This document shows, in pieces, positions 8,718-18,376 of a DNA stretch of 64,000 bases (its first letter is position 1; every line of letters begins with the position of its first letter). The translations under genes and the position numbers were made by a program. Below the pieces are notes generated by a model. That model saw only the letters and a program-made list of their open reading frames with translations, was not told the DNA's origin and did not search any database. Origin of the DNA: Verrucomicrobium sp. (lineage in GTDB: Bacteria > Verrucomicrobiota > Verrucomicrobiia > Methylacidiphilales > GAS474); assembly GCA_028283855.1 (NCBI GenBank), contig JAPWJX010000001.1, positions 1-64,000 on the forward strand, given 5' to 3'.

Positions 8718-9416
8718 GTGACCTATTTCCGGTTCCATCTTCTCTTCAACCTGCCGCCCACCCTGCTCCTCCTGGGGCTGGCGGGCGGCGCGTGGCATCT
8801 CTCCTCTCTGGCGGCGGTCCTCGCCGTCGTCCTCCTCTTCACCTCCCCGTGGGACAACGCGGCGGCGCGGCGCGGCATCTGGGGCTTCGACCCGGCGAAG
8901 AGCGGACGGAAGATCGGCTGGCTGCCGTGGGAGGAATACCTCTTCTTCCTGTGGCAGAGCGTCAACGTGATCGGCACCGTCGCGTGGCTGTTCAAGGCCT
9001 TTCCCGGCTTGCGCTGCGGCCTCCCCACGCCGGTGGGGAAGGGGACCGGGATCGGCCTGGCGGTCCTCATCGTCCTGTGGCTCGCGGCGGGACGGCTCCG
9101 CTGCGTGCCGCGCTGGAATTACGCGCGGCATCTTCTCTATTGGTTCCTGCCGGTTCTGGCCGCGCAATGGATCGTTGCCCCCGCGCTTTTGGCCGCGCTG
9201 GGGCCGGTGCTGGCGGCGGCGGGGCTTTTCTGGGGGACCTATCTCTCCCTGGCCGATTGGGTTGCCGTCCGCGCGGGCGTCTGGCATTTCGACGCGGCGC
9301 AGATCTCCGGCTGGAAGGTGCGGGGGCTGCCGGTGGAGGAGATCGCGTTCTTCTACCTCACCTCGCTCCTGGTGGCGCAGAGCTACCTGCTCCTGCTCCC
9401 CGCGTCCCTGCGCTGA
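8718..9416 (+). CDS. lycopene cyclase domain membrane protein (CrtYc/CrtYd-type repeats)
   Basis: A 232-residue hydrophobic protein with about seven membrane segments. Two homologous halves carry the lycopene beta-cyclase signature. The first has SPWDNAAARRGIWGFD plus LPWEEYLFFLWQ; the second has DWVAVRAGVWHFD plus LPVEEIAFFYLT. Heterodimeric or fused CrtYc/CrtYd and the fungal CarRA cyclase domain share these repeats. The known reaction is cyclisation of lycopene ends. A second family use (bisanhydrobacterioruberin-type or unknown carotenoid steps) cannot be excluded. The GTG start at 8718 lies 15 bases after the ACT gene, with AAGGTGG upstream. No phytoene synthase is in the window. Confidence 0.85.
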   Translation: MTYFRFHLLFNLPPTLLLLGLAGGAWHLSSLAAVLAVVLLFTSPWDNAAARRGIWGFDPAKSGRKIGWLPWEEYLFFLWQSVNVIGTVAWLFKAFPGLRCGLPTPVGKGTGIGLAVLIVLWLAAGRLRCVPRWNYARHLLYWFLPVLAAQWIVAPALLAALGPVLAAAGLFWGTYLSLADWVAVRAGVWHFDAAQISGWKVRGLPVEEIAFFYLTSLLVAQSYLLLLPASLR

Positions 9417-9417
9417 G

Positions 9418-9759
9418 TTACCAGCGGACGCGGACGCCCGCCGAGCGGCCCTTGAGCCGGATCGTGGCGCGGCTGCTCAGGGGCTCCAAGCTGTCGGGCA
9501 GGAGCCCGGCGATGCGGGCGCGCGTGGCGTTCTGCAAGTCCTGAAGCATCGGCGTGCGGGGCTTTTCCTGCGGCGCGGCGAAGGAAAAGCCGGTCGGCGC
9601 CGCCGTGGGCGCGGGGCGGAAAGGCGGCGGGGAAAGGCGGAACACCGGCGCCGCCGGGGCGGCGGAGGGCGCGTCGGGAAGCGCGGGCTGCTGCGCCAGG
9701 GCGGAGGCGGAAAAGGCGAGGGCGCCCAGGAGGCCGACTCGTTTGGCGGGCGGGTTCAT
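9418..9759 (-). CDS. small Pro/Ala-rich secreted protein, unknown function
   Basis: A 113-residue protein with an N-terminal signal peptide (MNPPAKRVGLLGALAFSASALAQ), a proline/alanine-rich central stretch (residues 24-65) and a basic C-terminus ending GVRVRW. Codon use follows the genome pattern, which supports a real gene. No recognised domain. It converges on the lycopene-cyclase-domain gene with one base between stops. Probably periplasmic. Confidence 0.65.
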   Translation of the reverse strand: MNPPAKRVGLLGALAFSASALAQQPALPDAPSAAPAAPVFRLSPPPFRPAPTAAPTGFSFAAPQEKPRTPMLQDLQNATRARIAGLLPDSLEPLSSRATIRLKGRSAGVRVRW

Positions 9760-9866
9760 GAATGGGAACGTTAGGGAAGGCCGGCTTTCATGCGCAAGCA
9801 GGGGGATTACTTAGAGGGGGTCTAGGGCAAGGTTGCTTTTGGGGCGGATCGATCAAGAATGGCGGG

Positions 9867-10571
9867 ATGCGTCCGGAAGAGTTAGGCCCCTACCGGTGGA
9901 TTCAAGGGGAGGCAAAGAAGGTCATGGAGGAGGTGGTGTCTTTTATCCGGCCCGGGATGAGGGAAAAGGACGTGGCTGAAAAAGCCCGCGCCTTGTTTCT
10001 GGAACGGGGCGTGGCCTCTTTTTGGTATCACGGAATCGCCGCCCGCGTCTTGGCCGGGCCCCGGAGCCTGCTTTCCGGCTCGGGCCGCGATTACCAGCCC
10101 GCGGAAATCCCGATCGGGGAGGAGGATTTCCTCACCGTCGACCTGACGCCGGAAAAGGAGGGCGTCTGGGGGGATTACGCGCGCTCCATCTTCGTCCGGG
10201 AGGGCCGGGCCTCCCTGACGGCCGATCCCGCCCAGGAAGAGGCGCACGCGGGGGCCGCGCTGGAGGTCTTTTTGCACCAACGCCTGCGGGAGACGGCGCG
10301 GCCCGGGATGACGGTCGACGCGCTTTGCGCGGACATGAACGGGGTGATCGCCGCGCGCGGCTTCCGCAACCTCGATTTCAAGGGAAACCTGGGCCACTCG
10401 ATCGAGCGGGATCTAAAGGGCCGCCGGTTCCTGGAGCGGGGCAATGCGCTGCCGCTGGGCGAATTGGGGCTGTTCACCTTCGAGCCCCATCTTTGCCGCG
10501 AAGGCGGCGCAAAGGGGCTGAAGCACGAGGATATGTATTACTTTTCCGGCGACCGCCTCTTGGCGGTGTGA
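9867..10571 (+). CDS. M24 family metallopeptidase-like protein
   Basis: A 234-residue pita-bread-fold protein. The five metal-ligand positions of methionine aminopeptidase/Xaa-Pro peptidase can be matched: the first Asp in TVDLTPEKEG, the second Asp in GDYARSIF, His in GHSIE, Glu in FTFEPH and Glu in KHEDMYYF. Upstream in-frame starts exist at 9762, but ATG 9867 begins the conserved first helix (IQGEAKKVMEEV). The length suits a single-domain M24 protein lacking the creatinase N-domain. The substrate is unknown; the GHSIE and FTFEP variants make standard methionine aminopeptidase activity unlikely. It sits alone, convergent with the ArsR-methyltransferase gene. Confidence 0.82.
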   Translation: MRPEELGPYRWIQGEAKKVMEEVVSFIRPGMREKDVAEKARALFLERGVASFWYHGIAARVLAGPRSLLSGSGRDYQPAEIPIGEEDFLTVDLTPEKEGVWGDYARSIFVREGRASLTADPAQEEAHAGAALEVFLHQRLRETARPGMTVDALCADMNGVIAARGFRNLDFKGNLGHSIERDLKGRRFLERGNALPLGELGLFTFEPHLCREGGAKGLKHEDMYYFSGDRLLAV

Positions 10572-10581
10572 GCGGAGGGGG

Positions 10582-11547
10582 TCAGCGCCCGATCTGCGCG
10601 CTGGCCAGCAGGGGCTGGAGGTGGGGCGGCTCCGCGTCGGGATCCAGGAGCTGGACGTCGATCTGGGTGAAGCCCGCTTTCTTGAGCCAGATGCGGAGGT
10701 CGGTCTCGCTGAAGCCGAGCCAGAGGTCGCCGTAAAGCTCCCGCGCCTTGTCGAAGTGGTGCTGGTTCAGGTCCAGGATGAGGAAGAGGCCGCCTTTTTT
10801 GAGCAGGCGGGCGGTGGCCTGGATCGCCTCCGCCGGATTGGCGGCGTGGTGGAGGGCCTGGCTCATGATGGCGATGTCGACGCTGCGCGCGGCGATCGGC
10901 GGGTCGGTCAGGTCGCCCAGGCGGTATTCCAGGTTGGCGATGTTCTTGTTTTTGATCTCGTTGGTGGCGAACTCGATCATCTTCGGCGAGTTGTCGATGG
11001 CGATGACCCGCTCCGCGCGCCGCGCCAGGAGCTGGGAGAGCCAGCCCTCGCCCGCGCCCAGGTCGGCGATGACCTTGTCCGGCACCAGCTGGGCCAGCAG
11101 GGGGCCCACGGCGCTCCACGTCCGGCCCGGACAGGCGGCGCGCTCCAGGCGGCCCGCCACGCGGTTGAAATAGTCCTGCGCGGCCCGGCGGCGCTTTTGC
11201 AGGATTTCCCGCAGGGCGGCGGCGTCCCCGGCGGCGTCCCCGTTTTCCTCCAGGAGGAGGAGGGCCGTCTCCAGCACCCGCGCGGCGGCGGGGGCGGGCT
11301 CCGGGGCCAGAGTGTAATAAATGCGCTGCCCTTCCCGGCGGGGCTTCACCAGGCCGGTCTTGCGCAGGGTGGCCAGGTGGTTGGAAATGGTGGGCTGGCT
11401 CAGGCGGAGGATCTGCTGCAGCTCCGCGACGGAAAGCTCCTCCTCCTTCAGTAAGGAGAGGAGGCGCAGGCGGCTGGAATCGCCCAGGGCGGCCCAGAGC
11501 TGGCGCAGGCCGGTGGAGGAGGCGGCGGGGGGGCGTTTCGTGGGCAC
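10582..11547 (-). CDS. ArsR-family regulator fused to SAM-dependent methyltransferase (SahR-like)
   Basis: A 321-residue fusion. Residues about 14-82 form a winged helix: LWAALGDSSRLRLLSLL, then the recognition-helix region LSQPTISNHLATLRKTGLV and a wing (REGQRIYYTL). Residues about 145-290 form a class I methyltransferase with motif I DLGAGEG (162-168) and IAIDNSPKMIEFA. The GTG start at 11547 is divergent from metK with 85 bases between. Known: ArsR-type SahR regulators of the SAM/SAH cycle occur next to ahcY/metK in Proteobacteria, some with a methyltransferase domain. Inference: this protein senses SAM or SAH through the second domain and controls metK-ahcY and itself. Whether the domain still methylates anything is unknown. 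Confidence 0.88.
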   Translation of the reverse strand: MPTKRPPAASSTGLRQLWAALGDSSRLRLLSLLKEEELSVAELQQILRLSQPTISNHLATLRKTGLVKPRREGQRIYYTLAPEPAPAAARVLETALLLLEENGDAAGDAAALREILQKRRRAAQDYFNRVAGRLERAACPGRTWSAVGPLLAQLVPDKVIADLGAGEGWLSQLLARRAERVIAIDNSPKMIEFATNEIKNKNIANLEYRLGDLTDPPIAARSVDIAIMSQALHHAANPAEAIQATARLLKKGGLFLILDLNQHHFDKARELYGDLWLGFSETDLRIWLKKAGFTQIDVQLLDPDAEPPHLQPLLASAQIGR

Positions 11548-11558
11548 GGAAGATACTT

Positions 11559-11582
11559 ATTGATATATTTGCATGCGTCAAT
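11559..11582. promoter_or_regulatory. candidate operator between the ArsR fusion and metK
   Basis: An AT-rich island in a GC-rich region, with inverted arms ATTGA (11559-11563) and TCAAT (11578-11582) around a central ATATTT/GCATGC. A separate perfect 10-base palindrome, CCACGCGTGG, lies at 11594-11603. ArsR-type dimers bind AT-rich inverted repeats overlapping promoters, and this is the only such site between the divergent genes. Assignment as the fusion regulator's operator is an inference. Confidence 0.4.
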
Positions 11583-11632
11583 GGATTTGTGTTGCCACGC
11601 GTGGCGGGATGGATAAAAAAGAAGGGATCATC

Positions 11633-12871
<1,239 letters not shown>

Positions 12872-12875
12872 GAAG

Positions 12876-14225
<1,350 letters not shown>

Positions 14226-14227
14226 TC

Positions 14228-14416
14228 ATGGCCTCCTTTTCCCAGCCCCGTCTCCAGATTGCCGACGACGCCTCCGACCTCGTCGAGGATCCCCGCCATC
14301 CCGCCGCCACGGCGGAGAAGCGGGAGAATTTCGCCGCCCTGGCTCTGGCCCGCCGTCCCGGCCGGATCCAGCTGGCCGAGGACGGCTGCGACCTCGTCGA
14401 ACAGCCGGTCCGCTAG
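14228..14416 (+). CDS. 62-residue protein with an internal repeat, unknown function
   Basis: The ATG lies 2 bases after the ahcY stop. Third codon positions are nearly all C or G, as in neighbouring real genes, which supports translation. The sequence shows a near-repeat: QIADDASDLVEDP (residues 10-22) and QLAEDGCDLVEQP (residues 48-60), separated by an Arg/Ala-rich helix. There is no signal peptide and no recognised family. It could be translationally coupled to ahcY, with the isoprenoid synthase gene 58 bases downstream. A reverse-strand open frame covers the same bases but has less typical codon use. Confidence 0.55.
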   Translation: MASFSQPRLQIADDASDLVEDPRHPAATAEKRENFAALALARRPGRIQLAEDGCDLVEQPVR

Positions 14417-14474
14417 GCCGCGTCGACATTCGCTCATTGCCTTGGGAGGGGGTATTTTGGCAACCTCCCGGGCG

Positions 14475-15359
14475 ATGAATCTGTCTCAGTATTGGAAGGC
14501 GCGTCAGAAGGAAGTCGAGAGCGCCCTCAACAAGCTCCTCCCCGCGGAGAAGGTCCGCCCCGCCACCATCCACCGGGCGATGCGCTACAGCATCTTCGCG
14601 GGCGGCAAGCGGCTGCGCCCCATCCTGACCCTGGCGGCGGCCGAGGCCGTCGACCCCAAGAAATACCGCGCCTCTCTGCCCCTGGCCTGCGCCGTGGAGT
14701 GCATCCACACCTATTCCCTGATCCATGACGACCTCCCGTCGATGGACAACGACGACCTGCGCCGCGGCAAGCCGACCTCCCACAAGGTCTTCGGGGAGGG
14801 GATGGCGATCCTGGCGGGCGACGCCCTGCTGACCCACGCCTTCTGGATGGTCACGGAGGCTCCCGCCGCGCGCCGCTATACCCAGGGCGACTATGTCCGG
14901 GAGCTGGCCTACGTCTCCGGCAGCCAGGCCCTGGTCGCCGGCCAGGTGGCGGACATCGAGGGGGAGGGAAAGAAGCTCTCCCTGCCCGATTTGAAATATG
15001 TCCACGCCAACAAGACCGGCGCGCTCATCGCGGGCTCGCTCCGTCTCGGCGCCATGGCGGCCAACGCCACGCCGAAGCAGCTGGCCGACATCACGAAGTT
15101 CGGCCAGGCCCTCGGCCTCGCCTTCCAGATCATCGACGACATTCTCGACGTGACCCAGACTTCCGAGAAGCTCGGCAAGAGCGCCGGAAAGGATCTGAAG
15201 GCGCAGAAGTCGACCTATCCGGCCCTCTTGGGCATGGAGAAGGCCCAGAAAGAGGCCGCGCGCGTCACCGCCGAAGCCCACAAGGCCGCCGACAAGTTCG
15301 GCAAGCGCGGGGAGACGCTCCACGCCATCGCCGACTTCATGCTCCAGCGGGAGAATTAG
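14475..15359 (+). CDS. ispA: short-chain polyprenyl diphosphate synthase (farnesyl/geranylgeranyl type)
   Basis: A 294-residue all-alpha prenyltransferase. The first aspartate-rich motif LIHDDLPSMDNDDLRRG has the two-residue insert typical of bacterial IspA-type enzymes; the second is FQIIDDILD. FAGGKRLRPILTLAAAEAV carries the isopentenyl-diphosphate-binding Gly-Lys-Arg. The ATG at 14475 gives a normal length; the open frame upstream is not conserved sequence. It condenses IPP onto allylic diphosphates to make C15 (or C20) chains for quinones, undecaprenyl carriers and possibly carotenoids. Product length cannot be fixed from sequence alone. It is downstream of metK-ahcY and may be in the same transcript. 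Confidence 0.92.
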   Translation: MNLSQYWKARQKEVESALNKLLPAEKVRPATIHRAMRYSIFAGGKRLRPILTLAAAEAVDPKKYRASLPLACAVECIHTYSLIHDDLPSMDNDDLRRGKPTSHKVFGEGMAILAGDALLTHAFWMVTEAPAARRYTQGDYVRELAYVSGSQALVAGQVADIEGEGKKLSLPDLKYVHANKTGALIAGSLRLGAMAANATPKQLADITKFGQALGLAFQIIDDILDVTQTSEKLGKSAGKDLKAQKSTYPALLGMEKAQKEAARVTAEAHKAADKFGKRGETLHAIADFMLQREN

Positions 15360-15390
15360 AAGCCGGAGCCTGCCCGCCCCCTTGCCGCGG

Positions 15391-15951
15391 TTACTCCCTG
15401 GGCGGCGGGCGGAGCTTGGGGAAGAGCACCAGGGCGGGGGGCGTTTCCCGATCGGCCAGGGCCAGCGCCTCCCGGCGCCGCGTTTCCAGGATTTCCCGGG
15501 ACTTTTCCTTTTGCGCGGGCGTCAGCGGCAGTTCCTCCGCCAGCCTCTCCAGGTAGGGGCGGTAGATAAAGAAGCTCAGGTAGGAGTCGTCATTTTCCAG
15601 AGGCCCTGCCAGGGGGCCCGCGATGGCCAGGACTTTGCGCAGGGCATGCGGGGCGTGCGGCGGGCCATCCTCCTTGAGAGCGTCGGCAGCCTCCTCCATC
15701 CGCTCGTATCGGGCGCGGACGGAGGGGTCCAGAAGCGCGGCGATTTTGGTCCGGGACTCCCGGCGGATGGAGTCGAGTTTTTCCCGATAGGCCCGTATGG
15801 CCGGCTCGGCCTGGCCGAATTCCTTGGAAAGGTCGCCTTGCTCGAAAAAGGGGGGCGGTGGGGGATGGAGGCGCTGCGTCCAGACGCCCGTTAGGAGGCC
15901 GCCCAGGAAGACGGCCGTGGTGACCAGCATGATTTGAATGGATTCCTTCAT
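15391..15951 (-). CDS. membrane-anchored periplasmic protein, Spy/CnrX-like sensor candidate
   Basis: A 186-residue protein with one N-terminal membrane segment (residues 7-24), a short proline run (PPPPPF) and an alpha-helical, charged periplasmic domain. It contains LTPAQKEKSREIL, resembling the LTxxQ motif of the Spy/CpxP/CnrX group. It is the third gene of an operon after an ECF sigma gene and a single-TM small protein, with 11 bases from the preceding gene. In the cobalt/nickel CnrYXH system the same three parts are sigma factor, short anti-sigma and membrane-anchored sensor. I infer a similar sensor role; the signal is unknown and no obvious metal-binding His cluster is seen. Confidence 0.6.
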   Translation of the reverse strand: MKESIQIMLVTTAVFLGGLLTGVWTQRLHPPPPPFFEQGDLSKEFGQAEPAIRAYREKLDSIRRESRTKIAALLDPSVRARYERMEEAADALKEDGPPHAPHALRKVLAIAGPLAGPLENDDSYLSFFIYRPYLERLAEELPLTPAQKEKSREILETRRREALALADRETPPALVLFPKLRPPPRE

Positions 15952-15962
15952 GATTCTGATTC

Positions 15963-16226
15963 TTAGAGGGAGGGGCCCACCTGGATCCGGGTCCAGGCGT
16001 AGGCGTGCCAGGCGTCGAGCGCGCGTTTTTCTTCCTCCCGGGCGTGCCAGCGCCAGCCTGCGTTCACCACCAGGAAGAGGAGGAGCGCGGTGCAGAGCGC
16101 CCCGCGCATCCGCCGCGCGTGGAGGGCGCGCCGCGCGGCCAGTAGGACCGTGCGGCGGGCAAAGTCGGGGGAAAGAAAGCGTCCCGCCTGGGTGGTCAGG
16201 CGGCGCCAGTGAGGGTCATGTTTCAT
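15963..16226 (-). CDS. short single-pass membrane protein, candidate anti-sigma factor
   Basis: An 87-residue protein: about 40 residues of basic cytoplasmic N-terminus, a membrane helix (residues 42-58, GALCTALLLFLVVNAG) and a short outer tail. Its ATG lies 11 bases inside the end of the ECF sigma gene, so translation is coupled. Size, topology and position match short anti-sigma factors such as CnrY, where the N-terminal helix grips the sigma factor. No zinc-binding (ZAS) motif is present. The role is inferred from context, not from a recognised domain. Confidence 0.6.
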   Translation of the reverse strand: MKHDPHWRRLTTQAGRFLSPDFARRTVLLAARRALHARRMRGALCTALLLFLVVNAGWRWHAREEEKRALDAWHAYAWTRIQVGPSL

Positions 16227-16755
16227 GGGGTTTTTGGGCTTTGAGGCTTTTGCGCGCGCGGAATAGGCGCGATTTCACGGAGCTGACGGAGCTGCCGGTC
16301 AGGCGCGCCAGGTCTTCGTAGCTGAGATCCCCTGCCTGGCTGAGGGCCAGCAGCTCCCGCTGTTCCGGCGGGAGGGAGAGGATGGCGGAGCGCAGCCAGT
16401 CCGCGCGGGAGCTTTCTTCCGCGGGGGGAGGCTCCTCCGCGGGCGTGTCGTGGTGGGAGAGGAAGGGCACGAAGCGGCGCCGCCACCTTTCCCTGCGCAG
16501 GTGGGTCAGGCAGACGTTGCGGGCCAGGCGGAAGAGCCAGGCCTCGAACCGCTCGGAGTCCTTCAACTGATGCAGTCCCCGCAGCATCTTGAGAAAGACC
16601 TGCTGGGCGAGGTCCTCGATGACCGCCGTTTCCCCGGTGAGGGAGAAAATGAATCCAGCAATCCGTTGCTGGTAGCATAGGATGATGGCTTCCTGGGCAG
16701 TCAGGTCGCCGTTGCGGGCCGCGGCAAGACGGGGCAGCAGCTCCTCTTTTTGCAT
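16216..16755 (-). CDS. ECF-family RNA polymerase sigma factor
   Basis: A 179-residue two-domain sigma factor. Region 2 spans about residues 20-95 (AVIEDLAQQVFLKML and FEAWLFRLARNVCLTHLRRE). Region 4 spans about 125-175 (ILSLPPEQRELLALSQAGDLSYEDLARLTGSS broken at the helix-turn-helix, then VKSRLFRARKSLK). A Pro/Glu-rich linker separates them. The operon continues with a short membrane protein (11-base overlap) and a membrane-anchored periplasmic protein. A canonical ECF promoter lies 38 bases upstream on the same strand and a second faces the opposite gene, implying autoregulation. The sigma assignment is firm; the inducing signal is not known. Confidence 0.95.
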   Translation of the reverse strand: MQKEELLPRLAAARNGDLTAQEAIILCYQQRIAGFIFSLTGETAVIEDLAQQVFLKMLRGLHQLKDSERFEAWLFRLARNVCLTHLRRERWRRRFVPFLSHHDTPAEEPPPAEESSRADWLRSAILSLPPEQRELLALSQAGDLSYEDLARLTGSSVSSVKSRLFRARKSLKAQKPHET

Positions 16756-16792
16756 GGGTTGGGATTCATGGGGCGGAAGGGGTGCATGAAGC

Positions 16793-16817
16793 TAGACGCC
16801 CGGGACGGGGAAAAGTT
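16793..16817 (-). promoter_or_regulatory. ECF-type promoter for the sigma operon
   Basis: On the reverse strand TGCAACTTTT provides a -35 whose AAC core is at 16815-16817, followed by exactly 16 bases and then CGTCTA (16793-16798). AAC-N16-CGTC is the classic ECF sigma promoter architecture. It is about 38 bases from the sigma gene start, leaving a leader of roughly 30 bases. The mirror-image promoter on the other strand strengthens the call and suggests that this sigma factor drives its own operon. Confidence 0.72.
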
Positions 16818-16851
16818 GCACCCGGAAAGGAAAAAATCGGCGCGGGCGCGC

Positions 16852-16876
16852 AACTTTTTCGGGCCGGGCGGGTCTG
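16852..16876 (+). promoter_or_regulatory. ECF-type promoter for the Ser-rich protein gene
   Basis: GCAACTTTTT with AAC core at 16852-16854, then 16 bases, then GGTCTG (16871-16876). The spacing matches the divergent promoter exactly and nine bases of the -35 region are identical (GCAACTTTT). It lies about 70 bases upstream of the ATG at 16948. This predicts that the Ser-rich gene belongs to the regulon of the neighbouring ECF sigma factor. Confidence 0.65.
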
Positions 16877-16947
16877 GCTCCGTACGAAGGGAATCGCTGG
16901 CTGCAACCAGGGAAGGTTTTTTAATAACCTAACCAAGGAGTTTTCCC

Positions 16948-17661
16948 ATGTCATCCACCAGCGGCGTCGGCGGCACCAGCCTTTACCAGGCTCTTATCCA
17001 AGCCCTTCAGCAGACCACCATCTCATCCACCATTTCCGTGGGCACGGCTCTGGATAGCGGCCTGTCCAGCACATCCAGCGCGGCGATCGATACCATCAGC
17101 ATTTCCAGCAGTTCCTCGGCGGGGGATGTTTCCTCCTCCTCGGACGATTCCTCCAGCCAGTTTGAGGACCTGCTTAAGGAATTCACGGAGGCGCTGACTC
17201 AGCTCTTCCAGCTTTTGAGTTCCAACACGGCTTCGGACTCTTCGGCCGGCGGGTCCTCTTCCGGTTCCAGCTCCGATTCCAGCACCTCCTCGGTAAGCGG
17301 AAGCGATTCGAGCACGGCGGCCCAGGGGCTTTCCTCCTCCCTCTCTTCCAGCGCGCAGGCGTTGTACTCTTACTCGGCCAGCGGGGGGGATGCCGGCAAT
17401 GACGGCGCCTCCCAGGACAGCTCGGAAACCCTGCGGAGCCGTTTCCTGGAGGAGTTGCAGAAGGGGGCGAACGATTACTATAGCCAGACTCAGGGGAGCG
17501 GGGACGGAACGGATAGTGCCTCCGGTTCCGGAAGCGGCGTTTCCCGGGCGGATTTTCTGGCCCAGACTCAGGCGGCGGGAAATGACTTTGCCTCCGTGCT
17601 GCAGCAGGGGGGCGGGGTGGCCTATATGAAGGCTTTCCTGTCCAAGGCCTACTCCTCGTAG
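16948..17661 (+). CDS. Ser-rich low-complexity protein, predicted ECF target
   Basis: A 237-residue protein with a strong AAGGAG ribosome binding site 7 bases before the ATG. Roughly a third of the residues are serine, in runs separated by Asp, Gly and Thr. Two more ordered, amphipathic stretches stand out: QFEDLLKEFTEALTQLFQLL (about residues 70-89) and a C-terminal helix ending VAYMKAFLSKAYSS. There is no cysteine and no classical signal peptide. The composition is unlike its neighbours. No family recognised; the look is that of an exported or surface/structural low-complexity protein, but that is only a guess. An ECF-type promoter matching the adjacent sigma operon precedes it. Confidence 0.72.
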   Translation: MSSTSGVGGTSLYQALIQALQQTTISSTISVGTALDSGLSSTSSAAIDTISISSSSSAGDVSSSSDDSSSQFEDLLKEFTEALTQLFQLLSSNTASDSSAGGSSSGSSSDSSTSSVSGSDSSTAAQGLSSSLSSSAQALYSYSASGGDAGNDGASQDSSETLRSRFLEELQKGANDYYSQTQGSGDGTDSASGSGSGVSRADFLAQTQAAGNDFASVLQQGGGVAYMKAFLSKAYSS

Positions 17662-17683
17662 GCTTGAGGGGCGCCGCGCGCGA

Positions 17684-18361
17684 TCAGGCCGGGGAGACGA
17701 AGCCCGCCTTGATCGCGTAGCGGGTCAGGCCGACGGCGTCCCGGATGTTCAGCTTGTTCATGATGTTGGCGCGGTGGTTTTCCACCGTCCGGGAGCTGAC
17801 ATGGAGTTGCGCGGCGATTTCCTTCGACGAAAGTCCCTGGGCGACCAGCTGAATGATCTCCCGTTCCCGCGCGGTGAGGTGCGGGCGGTCGTGCTGGGGG
17901 TTGACCAGGTGCTCGCGGAGGACTTCCGTGATGCGGGGACCGAAGAAGGTCTTGCCGCTGGAAACCTCGCGCAGGGCCTCGCTGAAGGTTTCCAGGGGGG
18001 CGCTTTTTTCGACGAAGCCGTGGGCGCCGCAGGCCAGCATTTCCTTGAGCATGGCCGGGTCGTCGTGGGCGGAGATGGCCAGCACGCGCAGGGTGGGGCG
18101 CTGCGGCATGACGCGGCGGAGGACTTCCGCGCCGGGGATCTTCGGCAGGATGACGTCCAGGACCAGCATGTCCGGCTGGAGTTCCTGGCAGAGCTTGAGG
18201 GCTTCCTCGCCGTCGCTGGCCTCGCCGACGACGGTGAAGTTTTCCAGGGGCTTGAGGACGGCGACGATGAGCTGCCGGAGCATGGTCTGGTCGTCGACGA
18301 CCAGTACGCGCGTCTTTTTGGGCTGCGCTGCTTTGGATGATTCCGCGTTTTTGGTGCCCAT
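17684..18361 (-). CDS. NarL/FixJ-type response regulator
   Basis: A 225-residue protein from the ATG at 18361 (MGTKNAESSKAAQ); an in-frame extension to 18406 is possible but lacks conserved sequence. The receiver domain has acidic VVDDQ, phosphoacceptor Asp in VLDVILPKIPG and the switch lysine in GFVEKSAP. The C-terminal LuxR helix-turn-helix reads LTAREREIIQLVAQGLSSKE with SSRTVENHRANIMNKLNI. It should bind DNA when phosphorylated. No cognate histidine kinase is in the window. The neighbouring divergent gene encodes a receiver-HPt protein, so the two may exchange phosphate. Confidence 0.92.
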   Translation of the reverse strand: MGTKNAESSKAAQPKKTRVLVVDDQTMLRQLIVAVLKPLENFTVVGEASDGEEALKLCQELQPDMLVLDVILPKIPGAEVLRRVMPQRPTLRVLAISAHDDPAMLKEMLACGAHGFVEKSAPLETFSEALREVSSGKTFFGPRITEVLREHLVNPQHDRPHLTAREREIIQLVAQGLSSKEIAAQLHVSSRTVENHRANIMNKLNIRDAVGLTRYAIKAGFVSPA

Positions 18362-18376
18362 ATAAAGGGTACTTAA

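Noticed and set aside
11548-11632. SAM or SAH riboswitch upstream of metK
   Set aside because: Only 85 bases separate metK from the divergent gene. I could not fit SAM-I, SAM-II or SAH riboswitch cores; the palindromes fit protein operators better.
16948-17661. Repeat array or CRISPR-like region in the Ser-rich gene
   Set aside because: Repeats are short serine codon runs inside an intact frame with a ribosome binding site; no regular spacers.
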